Assembly (NCBI GenBank): GCA_944390115.1
Contig: CALXOW010000007.1
Coordinates: 1 to 64,000 of the forward strand
From: an uncultured Anaerobiospirillum sp.
GTDB taxonomy: Bacteria > Pseudomonadota > Gammaproteobacteria > Enterobacterales > Succinivibrionaceae
DNA: 64,000 nt
Reading direction: 5' to 3'
The notes below the pieces were generated by a model. It was given only the letters and a program-made list of their open reading frames with translations. It was not told the origin of the DNA and did no database searches. Position 1 is the first letter of the stretch. Every line of letters starts with the position of its first letter. The translations under genes and the position numbers were made by a program. Positions 9,260 to 17,500 of the stretch are shown here, piece after piece.

Positions 9260-9922
9260 CTAGCGCGTAAGACGGCGCGCCGCCTTATCACCCAAGTACT
9301 GAACCAATTGAACGAAGAGCACCAAGACGACAATGGTGAAGAGCATGACGCCTGTTTCGTAACGATAGTAGCCATACTGAATCGCGATATTACCCACACC
9401 GCCACCACCGACCATGCCCGACATAGCTGAAAAGCCAATCAGGCTGATAAAGGTCACGGTAAAACCACGAATTAGGCCTGGTGCCGCCTCCTTAAGCAGG
9501 ACATCACGGACAATCAGTCCGGTGCCCGCGCCTGAGGCAATGGCAGCCTCAAGGACGCCCGGATCTACCTCACACAGCGCACCTTCAACTAAACGGGCAT
9601 AGAAGGCGATCGCACACAGCGAGAGCGGCACAGCAGCCGCCACTGGGCCAATCTTGGTCCCGGTGAGCAAGAAAGTAAGTGGCAAAGTGAAGACCACTAA
9701 GATGATGAAAGGCACTGAACGCACGAAATTGACAATGCCGCCTAAGATGCGGTTGAAATTCGGCGCATGCCAAAACTGTGGTTTAGAGCTCAAATAGAGC
9801 ATAAAGCCCAGCACTAAACCGAAGATCAGGCCCAGCACCAAGGAAATGCCGAGCATGACCGCGCTCTCATAGAGGGCTTTTCCCAGCTCACGCTCTAAGA
9901 TAGTTACGGTGTTTTGCCACAT
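9260..9922 (-). CDS. metI: methionine ABC transporter permease
   Basis: 220 aa with five hydrophobic segments, the MetI pattern, and the EAA-loop region (EAAIASGAGTGLIVRDVLLKEA). The gene starts one base after the metN stop (TGATATG arrangement), indicating tight translational coupling. With MetN and the lipoprotein MetQ it would form an inner-membrane importer of L/D-methionine or related compounds. Confidence 0.9.
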   Translation of the reverse strand: MWQNTVTILERELGKALYESAVMLGISLVLGLIFGLVLGFMLYLSSKPQFWHAPNFNRILGGIVNFVRSVPFIILVVFTLPLTFLLTGTKIGPVAAAVPLSLCAIAFYARLVEGALCEVDPGVLEAAIASGAGTGLIVRDVLLKEAAPGLIRGFTVTFISLIGFSAMSGMVGGGGVGNIAIQYGYYRYETGVMLFTIVVLVLFVQLVQYLGDKAARRLTR

Positions 9923-9923
9923 A

Positions 9924-10946
9924 TCACGCCTCCGCGTCCTTTGGTGCCTCGAGCTTAGTTAAGTAGGTGCTCTGAGCTAAGAAGGCCAAAACCTCTTGCT
10001 TTAAGGCCGCATTAGGGCAGCGCGCAATGCTGATAATAAGACGCCCCAGCGGTTTGCCCCCGATGTACTCGACGCGCCCGCCCAAGATATTGAGATCGAC
10101 CTCAAAGCGGTGCATGGCCTCCGCCATGACGCTATCGAAAGCATGATCGAGTTTGTAAATAATCTCGTAGAGCTCAGGCTCATTACTCCAGAGCTCGTCG
10201 GGCAGCAAGTCGTGCTGATACTGCTTGACCAAGAGCTGGCCATAAGGGCTTTGCGGCCGGGCAAAGAAGTCATAGGTCGAAGCCGTTTCCACCACCTTGC
10301 CGCGTTGCATCAGGGCCACCTTATTGAAGAGCTTCTTGGCCACTTCCATCTGGTGGGTGATAAAGAGCACGGTGAGATTGCGCTCTTCCTTCAATTGCTT
10401 CAGCAAAGCCACAATCTCGGAGGTGGTATCAGGGTCCAGGGCCGAGGTTGCCTCATCGCAGAGCAAAATCTCAGGATCATTGGCCAGCGCCCGCGCAATC
10501 GCGACACGCTGTTTTTGGCCTCCCGATAACGAGGGTGGATAGACCTGCTCCTTACCCTTTAAGCCGACCGCAGCCAGCAGTTGCGGCACCTTAGCCTCAA
10601 TCGTGGCGCGATCGGCGCCACTGGCCTTCAAGTTAAAGGCGACATTCTCAAAGACCGAGGCATTCTTGATTAGGTTGAAGTGCTGAAAGATCATGCCGAT
10701 CTTAAGGCGCAGCGAACGCAAATCCCCCTTGCTCAAAGAGCCATCGACCTTTTGTCCCGAGACCATGACATAGCCCGAAGTCGGCACTTGGAGCAAATTG
10801 ACGGTGCGCACTAAGGTCGACTTACCAGCACCAGATTGCCCCAAGATGCCATAGCAGTCGCCGCGCTCAATCTTAAGTGAGACGCGATCGACCGCAGGTG
10901 TAGCCTGTCCCGGAAATTGTACCGTGACCTCGTGAAATTCGAGCAT
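9924..10946 (-). CDS. metN: methionine ABC transporter ATP-binding protein
   Basis: 340 aa. Walker A GQSGAGKST, Q-loop IGMIFQHFNLI, signature LSGGQKQRVAIARAL and Walker B ILLCDEATSALD are all intact. The C-terminal region beyond about residue 255 corresponds to the NIL/ACT-like methionine-sensing domain that trans-inhibits transport in E. coli MetN. It lies 11 bp after metQ and directly before metI. Confidence 0.92.
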   Translation of the reverse strand: MLEFHEVTVQFPGQATPAVDRVSLKIERGDCYGILGQSGAGKSTLVRTVNLLQVPTSGYVMVSGQKVDGSLSKGDLRSLRLKIGMIFQHFNLIKNASVFENVAFNLKASGADRATIEAKVPQLLAAVGLKGKEQVYPPSLSGGQKQRVAIARALANDPEILLCDEATSALDPDTTSEIVALLKQLKEERNLTVLFITHQMEVAKKLFNKVALMQRGKVVETASTYDFFARPQSPYGQLLVKQYQHDLLPDELWSNEPELYEIIYKLDHAFDSVMAEAMHRFEVDLNILGGRVEYIGGKPLGRLIISIARCPNAALKQEVLAFLAQSTYLTKLEAPKDAEA

Positions 10947-10957
10947 GGCATCCCCTA

Positions 10958-11968
10958 CTAAGCGGCATCGCCCGTTGCGGCGACTTCAGCTTCATCCTGA
11001 GCCCAGACCTGAGCTACGGCTGCTGCTACCTTCTCAGCCGCTGCCTCCTCAGTTGCAGCGCTCGCATCAGACCCAGTAGCTGCAGAGTGCTCAGAAGCAG
11101 CCCCCTGAGCAGGAGCAGCGCTCTCATTCCACCAAGCAGGACGGGTAAAGGCGGCAAACTCTGGTTCTGCTTCCAGCGCCTGCTTAAAGCCTTCAGAGTG
11201 AACCACGCGTAAAAGCAGATTGTGCATTTGCTTATCGCCCTTTTGCACTGCGACCACGTTCTTAATCTCTTCTGCCACCTGCTCGACGCCTAAGGCCTTG
11301 GAATAATCGAACTTAGCGGCGTAGGCATAGTTGCCTGGGATAAAGCCCATGACCACACTATCTAAGGAGCGCGAGATTTGCGCGGCCTCCATAGGCACAA
11401 ACTCCAGCTCGTATGGGTTTTGGTCAATGTCCGCGACGCTGGCTTGGGTCTCGTTATTGACCGTCTTTAAGGTGATAATGCCCAGCTCCTGAGCTAAGCG
11501 CAGAGCACGCGCCAGGTTCACGGCATCATTAGGCAGGCCTACTTGACCACCACGGATTTGCTCCATATCAGCAAGAGCCCCGATCTTATCGGAGAAAACG
11601 CCCATGCCTAAGGTTGGGACATTGGTCACAGCCTCGATCTTAAGGCCCTGGGTTTTGACCAAGTTATCAAGGTAGGCAAAGTGCTGCATTAAGTTGGCAT
11701 CCAAGTTGCCCGACTCTAAGGCGAGGTTGGGCTGGACGTAATCGGTAAAGTCAACCACCTCAACGGTGTAGCCGTCCTTAGCCAGCTCTGGGGCTAAGGC
11801 CTTCTCCACCATCAGGCCATAAGGACCTGGGCACACGCCCACGCGCAGCACCTTGGACGGCTCATTGGCCGCCGTAGCAGCAGTTGCCGCCTTATCCTCG
11901 CCGCAACCGGAGAGAGCCAAAACCGAAGCGCTCAAGAGCGCCGCTAAAGCAAGAGTGGACAACTTCAT
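10958..11968 (-). CDS. metQ: methionine-binding lipoprotein
   Basis: 336 aa. The N-terminus is a lipoprotein signal with lipobox LALSGC (Cys near residue 22), so it is predicted to be a lipid-anchored binding protein. The NlpA/MetQ core is recognisable (RVGVCPGPYGLMVEKALAPEL, VDFTDYVQPNLALESGNLDANLMQHFAYLDN). MetQ proteins are usually about 270 aa; here the C-terminal part is expanded by an Ala/Glu/Ser-rich segment (about residues 282-336). The start at 11968 has GAGGAA upstream; an in-frame extension to 12049 would bury the signal peptide. Confidence 0.9.
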   Translation of the reverse strand: MKLSTLALAALLSASVLALSGCGEDKAATAATAANEPSKVLRVGVCPGPYGLMVEKALAPELAKDGYTVEVVDFTDYVQPNLALESGNLDANLMQHFAYLDNLVKTQGLKIEAVTNVPTLGMGVFSDKIGALADMEQIRGGQVGLPNDAVNLARALRLAQELGIITLKTVNNETQASVADIDQNPYELEFVPMEAAQISRSLDSVVMGFIPGNYAYAAKFDYSKALGVEQVAEEIKNVVAVQKGDKQMHNLLLRVVHSEGFKQALEAEPEFAAFTRPAWWNESAAPAQGAASEHSAATGSDASAATEEAAAEKVAAAVAQVWAQDEAEVAATGDAA

Positions 11969-12213
11969 CACAAAATTCCTCACGCAGCTCACAGCCGTAA
12001 CGCAGCTGTAGATAGTCACAACTCCCGCGCCGCCACCAATGCCAGGCATACGAAGCCACTCTTACCCTGCACAATAAAAAGGGCATAAGAGTCCTAGCCC
12101 AATATTCTTAGGCACCTAGCACAACAAAAAATCAATGGGAAAAAGAGCTTGCCCCCAATGCGGATCAAGCAGGCGGGATAACAGGCTCAAACCAGTCCAA
12201 GAGCTGAGCCCAA

Positions 12214-12230
12214 AGACCTAAACTAGGTCT
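12214..12230. promoter_or_regulatory. inverted repeat, possible operator
   Basis: AGACCTA AAC TAGGTCT, 7-bp arms with a 3-bp centre. The AGAC...GTCT ends recall MetJ met boxes, but the spacing and the interior do not match the tandem 8-bp met box, so the regulator is unknown. Confidence 0.4.
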
Positions 12231-12239
12231 GTGCACAAC

Positions 12240-12261
12240 TTCAGAGGTGGCCACCTCTGAA
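12240..12261. promoter_or_regulatory. perfect 22-bp palindrome
   Basis: A perfectly symmetric 22-bp sequence centred on GGCC (core CAGAGGTGGCCACCTCTG) lies about 270-290 bp before metQ. It has no loop, which fits a dimeric repressor or activator site better than a terminator. Confidence 0.5.
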
Positions 12262-12313
12262 CACAACAGCACCCAGCCTCTTAGGCGGTGCTTGTCGACA
12301 TTTAAGCTAGATT

Positions 12314-12329
12314 TGTGATGTAGATCAAG
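12314..12329. promoter_or_regulatory. CRP/FNR-family-like site
   Basis: TGTGA TGTAGA TCAAG matches the CRP/FNR dyad at most positions and resembles sites at 13538-13553 and 44090-44105 in this window. Confidence 0.35.
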
Positions 12330-12453
12330 TTTTGCCCTATGCCAAGGCACCTCTTAGCCTTAAACATGGCTTTTGCGCCATCATGACGCACACTTTGCCC
12401 ACAAATTGATCTTTTTCGGCCCAAAGCACAAGGCACAGCTCACCAATCGAAGA

Positions 12454-12630
12454 TCAACCTCTATTCGAGGCAGTATTATGCGCAGAGTTATCTAATTTTG
12501 CTTTATTTCTTTTGGCACGGTAGTCACGATAATCTTCCCACATCACTCGTCCCAGCATGAGAAAAAGCAAACCAAATGCAATAAAAAAGACAACACCAAA
12601 TACTATTATAAAAAAGGTCATGTGTGACAT
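12454..12630 (-). CDS. small membrane protein, 58 aa (A+T-rich cassette)
   Basis: An open frame of 59 codons from ATG at 12630 to TGA at 12456-12454, preceded by GGGGG about 4 nt upstream. The N-terminal half is a single hydrophobic helix (TFFIIVFGVVFFIAFGLLFLML), followed by a charged tail (WEDYRDYRAKRNKAK), the usual single-pass small-membrane-protein layout with a positive cytoplasmic end. I recognise no family. It is the last gene of the four-ORF A+T-rich cluster and is visibly poorer in G+C than its surroundings. Confidence 0.55.
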   Translation of the reverse strand: MSHMTFFIIVFGVVFFIAFGLLFLMLGRVMWEDYRDYRAKRNKAKLDNSAHNTASNRG

Positions 12631-12718
12631 ACAACCCCCTTGTTAACAAGTAATTATAAAAGCAATTTACGCTGATTTAGCACCAAGCTCAATTACCTCT
12701 TTTATAAAGACATGCAAC

Positions 12719-12850
12719 TTATGAATTATCATCCCTATCTTTTTTACCAACCCTTCCTAACAAAAAAATACCCCATAAAAACTCAAGCACTCCCAATAAT
12801 ACTGCAAGCACAGCAAGGCCAGATATCAATATAACAATGTAACCCAACAT
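12719..12850 (-). CDS. small membrane protein, 43 aa (A+T-rich cassette)
   Basis: A 44-codon frame from ATG at 12850 to TAA at 12721-12719. GGGAAG lies 7 nt before the ATG. Residues about 4-32 are almost entirely hydrophobic (YIVILISGLAVLAVLLGVLE, then FLWGIFLLG), followed by a short charged tail (RVGKKDRDDNS). Its first 25 bases overlap the 3' end of the preceding 56-aa frame, suggesting translational coupling. No known family; toxin-like, phage-defence-effector-like or regulatory micro-protein roles are possible, none proven. Confidence 0.5.
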   Translation of the reverse strand: MLGYIVILISGLAVLAVLLGVLEFLWGIFLLGRVGKKDRDDNS

Positions 12851-12996
12851 AGTTTATCTTCCCAATAACACCTGTTCTCGACGTCCATACCAGCAATGTC
12901 ATCAAACGATTTAACTTCTATTTTTGTACGCTTATCACAAACAACAACAACAAAAAAATCAGATTTAAACCTAAGAAGTTTTATTAAAATTCTCAT
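12826..12996 (-). CDS. small protein, 56 aa, overlapping both neighbours
   Basis: A 57-codon frame begins with ATG at 12996 inside the end of the 179-aa gene, in the +1 frame, and ends with TGA at 12828-12826 inside the 43-aa gene. AAGAAGAG precedes the start by about 5 nt. The peptide (MRILIKLLRFKSDFFVVVV, then CDKRTKIEVKSFDDIAGMD) has a hydrophobic N-terminal strand and a charged, soluble-looking C-terminal part with two Cys. The overlap at both ends is typical of compact operons or phage-derived gene sets. I recognise no family, and the frame could be coincidental, although its composition looks coding. Confidence 0.45.
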   Translation of the reverse strand: MRILIKLLRFKSDFFVVVVCDKRTKIEVKSFDDIAGMDVENRCYWEDKLCWVTLLY

Positions 12997-13510
12997 TTAA
13001 ACTCTTCTTAAGACTGTTATCAGTTATCAGCAGTTCTTTTTTTTGTATATTTTCTTTTAAAGAATCATCATAATTGTTTAAATTGTCGTTTTTATCTACA
13101 TATTTATCGATAAGCTTTTCTAATTTCAAAAGAACACGGCGAATCCGTAATGTAGCAATTAAAGCAAGTCTGCGGTTTCTTCTGTACTCGATTTCTTGCT
13201 TAACTTTATCACTAGACGACTCAGTTTTATCAGACCTCCAATCATTATCAAGTTCTCTTATGGATCTTATCCATGCATATCCACAGCCCAAAAATATAAG
13301 TCCAAAGAAAAGAATAAAGAAAAGCGCAATAAGGACTTTTATCATATAAATATCATAAAACAAGACATCTCCATATATAATTAGATAAAAAGTTTCAAAA
13401 TTACTCCCAATGTAATCACTAAGTTGTAACATAACAGCAAAAGAACCACCCCCTACAGCTACAGCGGTTGCTGCCATGGCTGTATATGCAGGCGATTGAG
13501 ATTGGCTCAT
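12971..13510 (-). CDS. hypothetical membrane protein, 179 aa (A+T-rich cassette)
   Basis: AGGAG precedes the ATG at 13510. The protein has a Gly/Ala-rich hydrophobic N-terminus (about 9-29), a second hydrophobic stretch near 41-57 and a strong membrane helix at about 58-80 (VLIALFFILFFGLIFLGCGY). A long Lys/Arg/Glu/Asn-rich, helix-prone tail (96-179) follows. Codon use is A+T-rich (AAA, TTT, ATA), unlike the flanking genes. No family is recognised. It heads the four-gene cluster that lies beside a restriction-modification cassette. Confidence 0.7.
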   Translation of the reverse strand: MSQSQSPAYTAMAATAVAVGGGSFAVMLQLSDYIGSNFETFYLIIYGDVLFYDIYMIKVLIALFFILFFGLIFLGCGYAWIRSIRELDNDWRSDKTESSSDKVKQEIEYRRNRRLALIATLRIRRVLLKLEKLIDKYVDKNDNLNNYDDSLKENIQKKELLITDNSLKKSLNENFNKTS

Positions 13511-13537
13511 ATTGATCTCCTGAACTTAAGCACGGCC

Positions 13538-13553
13538 TGTCATAAAGATCAAG
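13538..13553. promoter_or_regulatory. CRP/FNR-family-like site
   Basis: TGTCA TAAAGA TCAAG, 28 bp upstream of the 179-aa gene start, matches the motif seen before metQ and pstS. Together with a TACAAT-like -10 farther upstream it marks the likely control region of the A+T-rich cluster. Confidence 0.3.
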
Positions 13554-13790
13554 TCATTACACCCTAATTGTACCGCATTTGAGATGAGCGCAAGGTAGCA
13601 GTATGGAACCTCAATCTTCAGCCCAAACAACCCTAGCCCGCAGTAAAAAAGTCATGAATGGCAACAGCCCGATTTATTAGCATCCGAGAGCTTAAGATGC
13701 GCTGATCACCAGATCGCCCGTGACCTGTTAGAGCCCCTAGCTCCGCTCAACATCTTAGGTTTTGCGCATAACAGCAGGTAGTTCGGAAGT

Positions 13791-13813
13791 CTGAGCGCCG
13801 TGCCGGCGCTCAG
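13791..13813. terminator. strong hairpin downstream of rsmD
   Basis: A perfect 10-bp stem, CTGAGCGCCG paired with CGGCGCTCAG around a 3-nt loop, lies about 110 bp past the rsmD stop. It lacks a T tract on the minus strand, so it may be an RNA 3'-end stabiliser rather than a classical terminator. Confidence 0.4.
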
Positions 13814-13919
13814 TTCAAGTTGTGCAGGCAAAACTTTGCGGCAGGTACAATGAATCGCCCCTATCACGGGGTGGACGCCGTTTGTTGGTTAATGGAAGAT
13901 TCTCGCGTCTTAGTCGCAG

Positions 13920-14495
13920 TTAGCAGAAGAAGCTGCGCTCGTAGAGGCCAAAGTGGCATTGGCCGATGGTGTTATCGCGAATCTGCGATAAGCCCAGTAA
14001 GACCTTACTCTTAGCTGCGCCCATCTCAACGTAGACTTGGCCGCCGTCCTTGAGCAAGTCCTTAGAGACAATAAGCTCAACCGCAAGCTCCAGCAAATTG
14101 CTGCTAAAAGGCGGATCTAAAAAGATGAGGTCATAGCGTGGCCCTGAAGGCAGGTTTTTGAGAAACGAGAGCGCGTCGGTGCAATGCACGCTAGCACTTG
14201 CCCCGCCTAAGTCCGGTAAGGACTTGACGGTTTTGCTGAGCAAGTCGGCGTTATCGCGATCCTTCTCCACCAAGGTCACCTCGGTCGCACCTCGTGACAG
14301 TGCCTCAAGCCCCAAGGCCCCCGAGCCTGCAAACAAATCGAGCACGGTCGCGCCCACCACCTGCGAGCCCAGCCAATTGAAAACGGTCTCGCGCACGCGC
14401 TCAGTGGTAGGACGCAGGCCCTGTAAATCCATAACTTCGAGGCGGCGTCCCTTAAAGGCACCTGCAATGATGCGCACCTTATTATCGTAGGCCAT
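13920..14495 (-). CDS. rsmD: 16S rRNA (guanine(966)-N2)-methyltransferase
   Basis: 191 aa. Methylates G966 of 16S rRNA in the small subunit using SAM. GAFKGRRLEV and RPTTERVRETVFNWL at the N-terminus are family signatures; VLDLFAGSGALGLEALSRG is the SAM motif I and LIFLDPPF is the catalytic (D/N)PPF motif. GGAGAAATC precedes ATG. It follows the large restriction-modification gene by only 26 bp on the same strand, so it may now be transcribed from the cassette promoter. Confidence 0.93.
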   Translation of the reverse strand: MAYDNKVRIIAGAFKGRRLEVMDLQGLRPTTERVRETVFNWLGSQVVGATVLDLFAGSGALGLEALSRGATEVTLVEKDRDNADLLSKTVKSLPDLGGASASVHCTDALSFLKNLPSGPRYDLIFLDPPFSSNLLELAVELIVSKDLLKDGGQVYVEMGAAKSKVLLGLSQIRDNTIGQCHFGLYERSFFC

Positions 14496-14521
14496 GATTT
14501 CTCCTTGGTCTAAGAGCAGTC

Positions 14522-17500
14522 TTACATTGGGCTGATGGTCGAGGTGATCTCCTCACACTCTTCCGGCGTGAGGCCATATTTGGCAAAGAGCTGTTGATCA
14601 AGCTGAGCAACCGGCTGCGTCCAGTCGAGGTCAGAGTTAGCGCTAAAGTCTTGCATTGGTACGAAGACAAAATTGCCACGAGAAATGTTGATTGAAGTTA
14701 AGACCTGTAACAGCAAATAACGCACAAAAGTTGTACGTAGATATACACTTAAAGCATCAACTTCCTGTCTTTGCTCAAAACATCCGATTAAAAGATAAGA
14801 ATCAGTGCAAACCTCATTTGGCTCCAATACCTTGATGCTAGATAGTACCTTATATGTACCATCCTTTGATGGTGTTCCAGCACGACCTGTCATGGTTTTA
14901 GCAAATAATAATTTATAAGAGCGCGTGTATGCATTGGAAATAAGATTGTCAGATGGAGCAATATAAGATACTCCATCAGATGAGTGTAATTTTAACTTTT
15001 CAGGATCCGGAGTGGTCGAGCCTCGTTGTTTGGAATCAATGCCAAAAGGATTACGGGCCGAAACTATGGTCGATAAGCTCTCTGCTTTATTGAAAGTTAC
15101 CTTATGCAAAATACTGCAAGCAGTGTTACTACGAATAAATACGCCATACTGAGCAAACTCATCGAGCGATCGAGACATTGTTTCACCATGACCATTACTC
15201 ATATTAGTTACGAGGCATGGTCCATTATGCCTAGTGTCCCATAGGAAATAATTAACACCGCCAGCAATGTTTGTGTTGTCAAAGCAGTCATTTGCATTGA
15301 TAAATTCGACAATTATGCGCATGTGATGATCATGAATCATTTCCTCACGGAAATCATCAAGCCCCTTACCTCCTGCAAACCAACGCGATGGTGTGATAAA
15401 TGAGATAAATTGAGGATCTAACTTCTTAGCGCTACGGACAAAGTGGTGATACAAAGGCATAGCACTACTACCTTTGGCTCCACCATCTAATACTTGGTAA
15501 GGCGGGTTGCCGACGATGGCATCAAACTTCATTGATGGGTTACTCTGGTTAGGCCACAGGTTTGGATTTTTGGCAATTAAGTCTTTGATTGCGCTTGGGT
15601 TGGTGCTGATACGATCAATCAGCTGGTCGATGTAGCAAGTGTTGATTGGAACCTCACGGAAGCCCACCAAGGTACGCTCGGTGATTGAGCGCGCCATCGG
15701 TGACTTGCAGATCACAAAGATGTTGCGCTTGAGCACGTCGTCCCAGATCTTGCGCTGCTGGGCGCGAGTGAGCAGGTCAAGCTTATTGCCGTAAGTGTCC
15801 AGGTACAGGCGCACCAAGGTGTAGGTCAGGTAAAGCGGATAAAGGCCGCTCTTGGAATTGATCTCCAAGAGCTTGGTCTTAGGTCTGAAGACCTGCTCGG
15901 TGATATCCGAGTGCTCGACTAAGCGCGGTTCAGTGAGCTCTTGCGTAAAGTCATGGTCAAAGAAGCAATAACCACCGATAGTGGAGCTCAGGTGCATATT
16001 GACCACACGCCACGGGGTGAGCACCGTCTCTTTGTCCGGACTACGGAAATTAGCAAAGATGGAGCTAATGAGCTTGATGCGCTCTTCGATCGCCATATCA
16101 TCGGCGGCACGCGCCAGCGCGCGAATGCGCTTACCTGCGGCGGTAAATATGTCCGGGTCGTAGTACTTGATAATCCGGGCAAAGATCTCCTTGGTAACAC
16201 CTAGCGGCATAAATTCAGCCCACGACACATCGTCCACAAGCTCGCTAAAGTTCTCAATGGTCAGCTCTTCGTCTTCGTTGTTGATAGTGGCACCGTAGAT
16301 CATGAGAGGCATGCGAATCGAAATACCACGCAAAATCGAGATCGCGTTTTCGCGTACCTTGGCCTTTTCCTGCAGCTCTTTGAGTTTGGCCTTCTCTTCC
16401 TCGGTACGTTCCCTGGTCGGTCTTTTCTTGATCTGTTCAAGCTGTTCGTGCTCTTCGTCGGTTAGACCTTGCTGGTTGAGGTCGATCTTATCGGTGCTGC
16501 CTAAGGCCTTGGTTTGGCCGATGATGTCTTTGAGCTGTTCAAATTGAGCTAAATCAATTTCATCTAGCTTGAGGAGCTTGTCGTTGTAGAGGTGCACATC
16601 ATCAAAGCCATGAGACACCACCTGCTCGACATAAACGCGTTTGATTTGCTCCATGACTTGTCCCACCTTAACTTCCTGCATGGTGGAGCCGTCGATGGAA
16701 ATAATTGGGCAGAAATTGATGAACTCACCTAACGCGGCGCGGGCGCTGTCCTTCCCTGAGGCATCAGGGCGCTTGGACACACCAAAGGTTTGCGCAATTA
16801 CCTTTAAAGCACGATCGGGGGCAAAGTCAAAGGCATAGCACTGTTCCTTGACCTTACCTGCAATGGTCGCCGGGCTTTGCACGCGGAAAATGGTTTGCAG
16901 ATAGCTTGAGGCCGTGCTTTGGTAAGAGCCTGCAAGCATTAAGACACCGGTCCAGACCTTAACCGTGACGCCCGTGGTCAGACGACCGCAGGAAATGGTG
17001 ATGGTGCGGCTTTCCTCGGGTGCAGGACCAATGGCCTTGTTTACGGCGTCCAAAGCTTCAGTGGCCCCTAGTGAGCTTGCGTTTTCGTCGTAATCGCCCG
17101 CCCCCGCCACATTGACAATCTCAAAATTGCTAAAGACCGGATGTTGTTTTAAGAGCGCACTTAAGGCCTTGGCTGCCTTGACTCCAGGTACCACCCACAA
17201 GGTGTGGCGGAAGATGTCCCGAAAGCCTTGGTTGGAAAAAGGGTAATTGTTCTCACTAGGCTTGGTTAACAGGTCGAGAAAGGCTTTGACGTCCCTTTCA
17301 TGAGCGAACTGTTCTGTTTTCGAGTCGACCTTAAAGAACTCGTTGAAGTTGAAGGCGAACTCACTGTGGGCGTACTCATCAAAGAGCTTACCTAAGTTGT
17401 AGGTGTAGAGGTTGAGCTGGGGCAAGCCGGAGTAAGGGTTAGGATCGCCTTGGTGAATCGCATCCCAATCACGCTTGGCCTTTTGCTCTGAGACATAATC

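Larger units (their letters stand above)
11969..12453. other. non-coding region upstream of metQ with two palindromes
   Basis: No gene is seen in this 485-bp stretch. It holds a perfect 22-bp palindrome, a second inverted repeat and a CRP/FNR-like site, listed separately, and is the likely control region of the metQ operon. A riboswitch could not be recognised. Confidence 0.6.
13511..13919. other. non-coding region between the A+T-rich cluster and rsmD
   Basis: No convincing gene is seen. The stretch holds the promoter side of the small-protein cluster and a strong hairpin at 13791-13813 downstream of rsmD. A 64-codon plus-strand frame at 13820 has no ribosome site and overlaps rsmD, so it is not called. 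Confidence 0.5.

Noticed and set aside
11969-12453. SAM riboswitch before metQ
   Set aside because: The palindromes do not form the multi-helix junctions or conserved words of known SAM riboswitches as far as can be judged by eye.
13820-14014. 64-codon plus-strand gene beside rsmD
   Set aside because: It overlaps the conserved end of rsmD and has no ribosome site.
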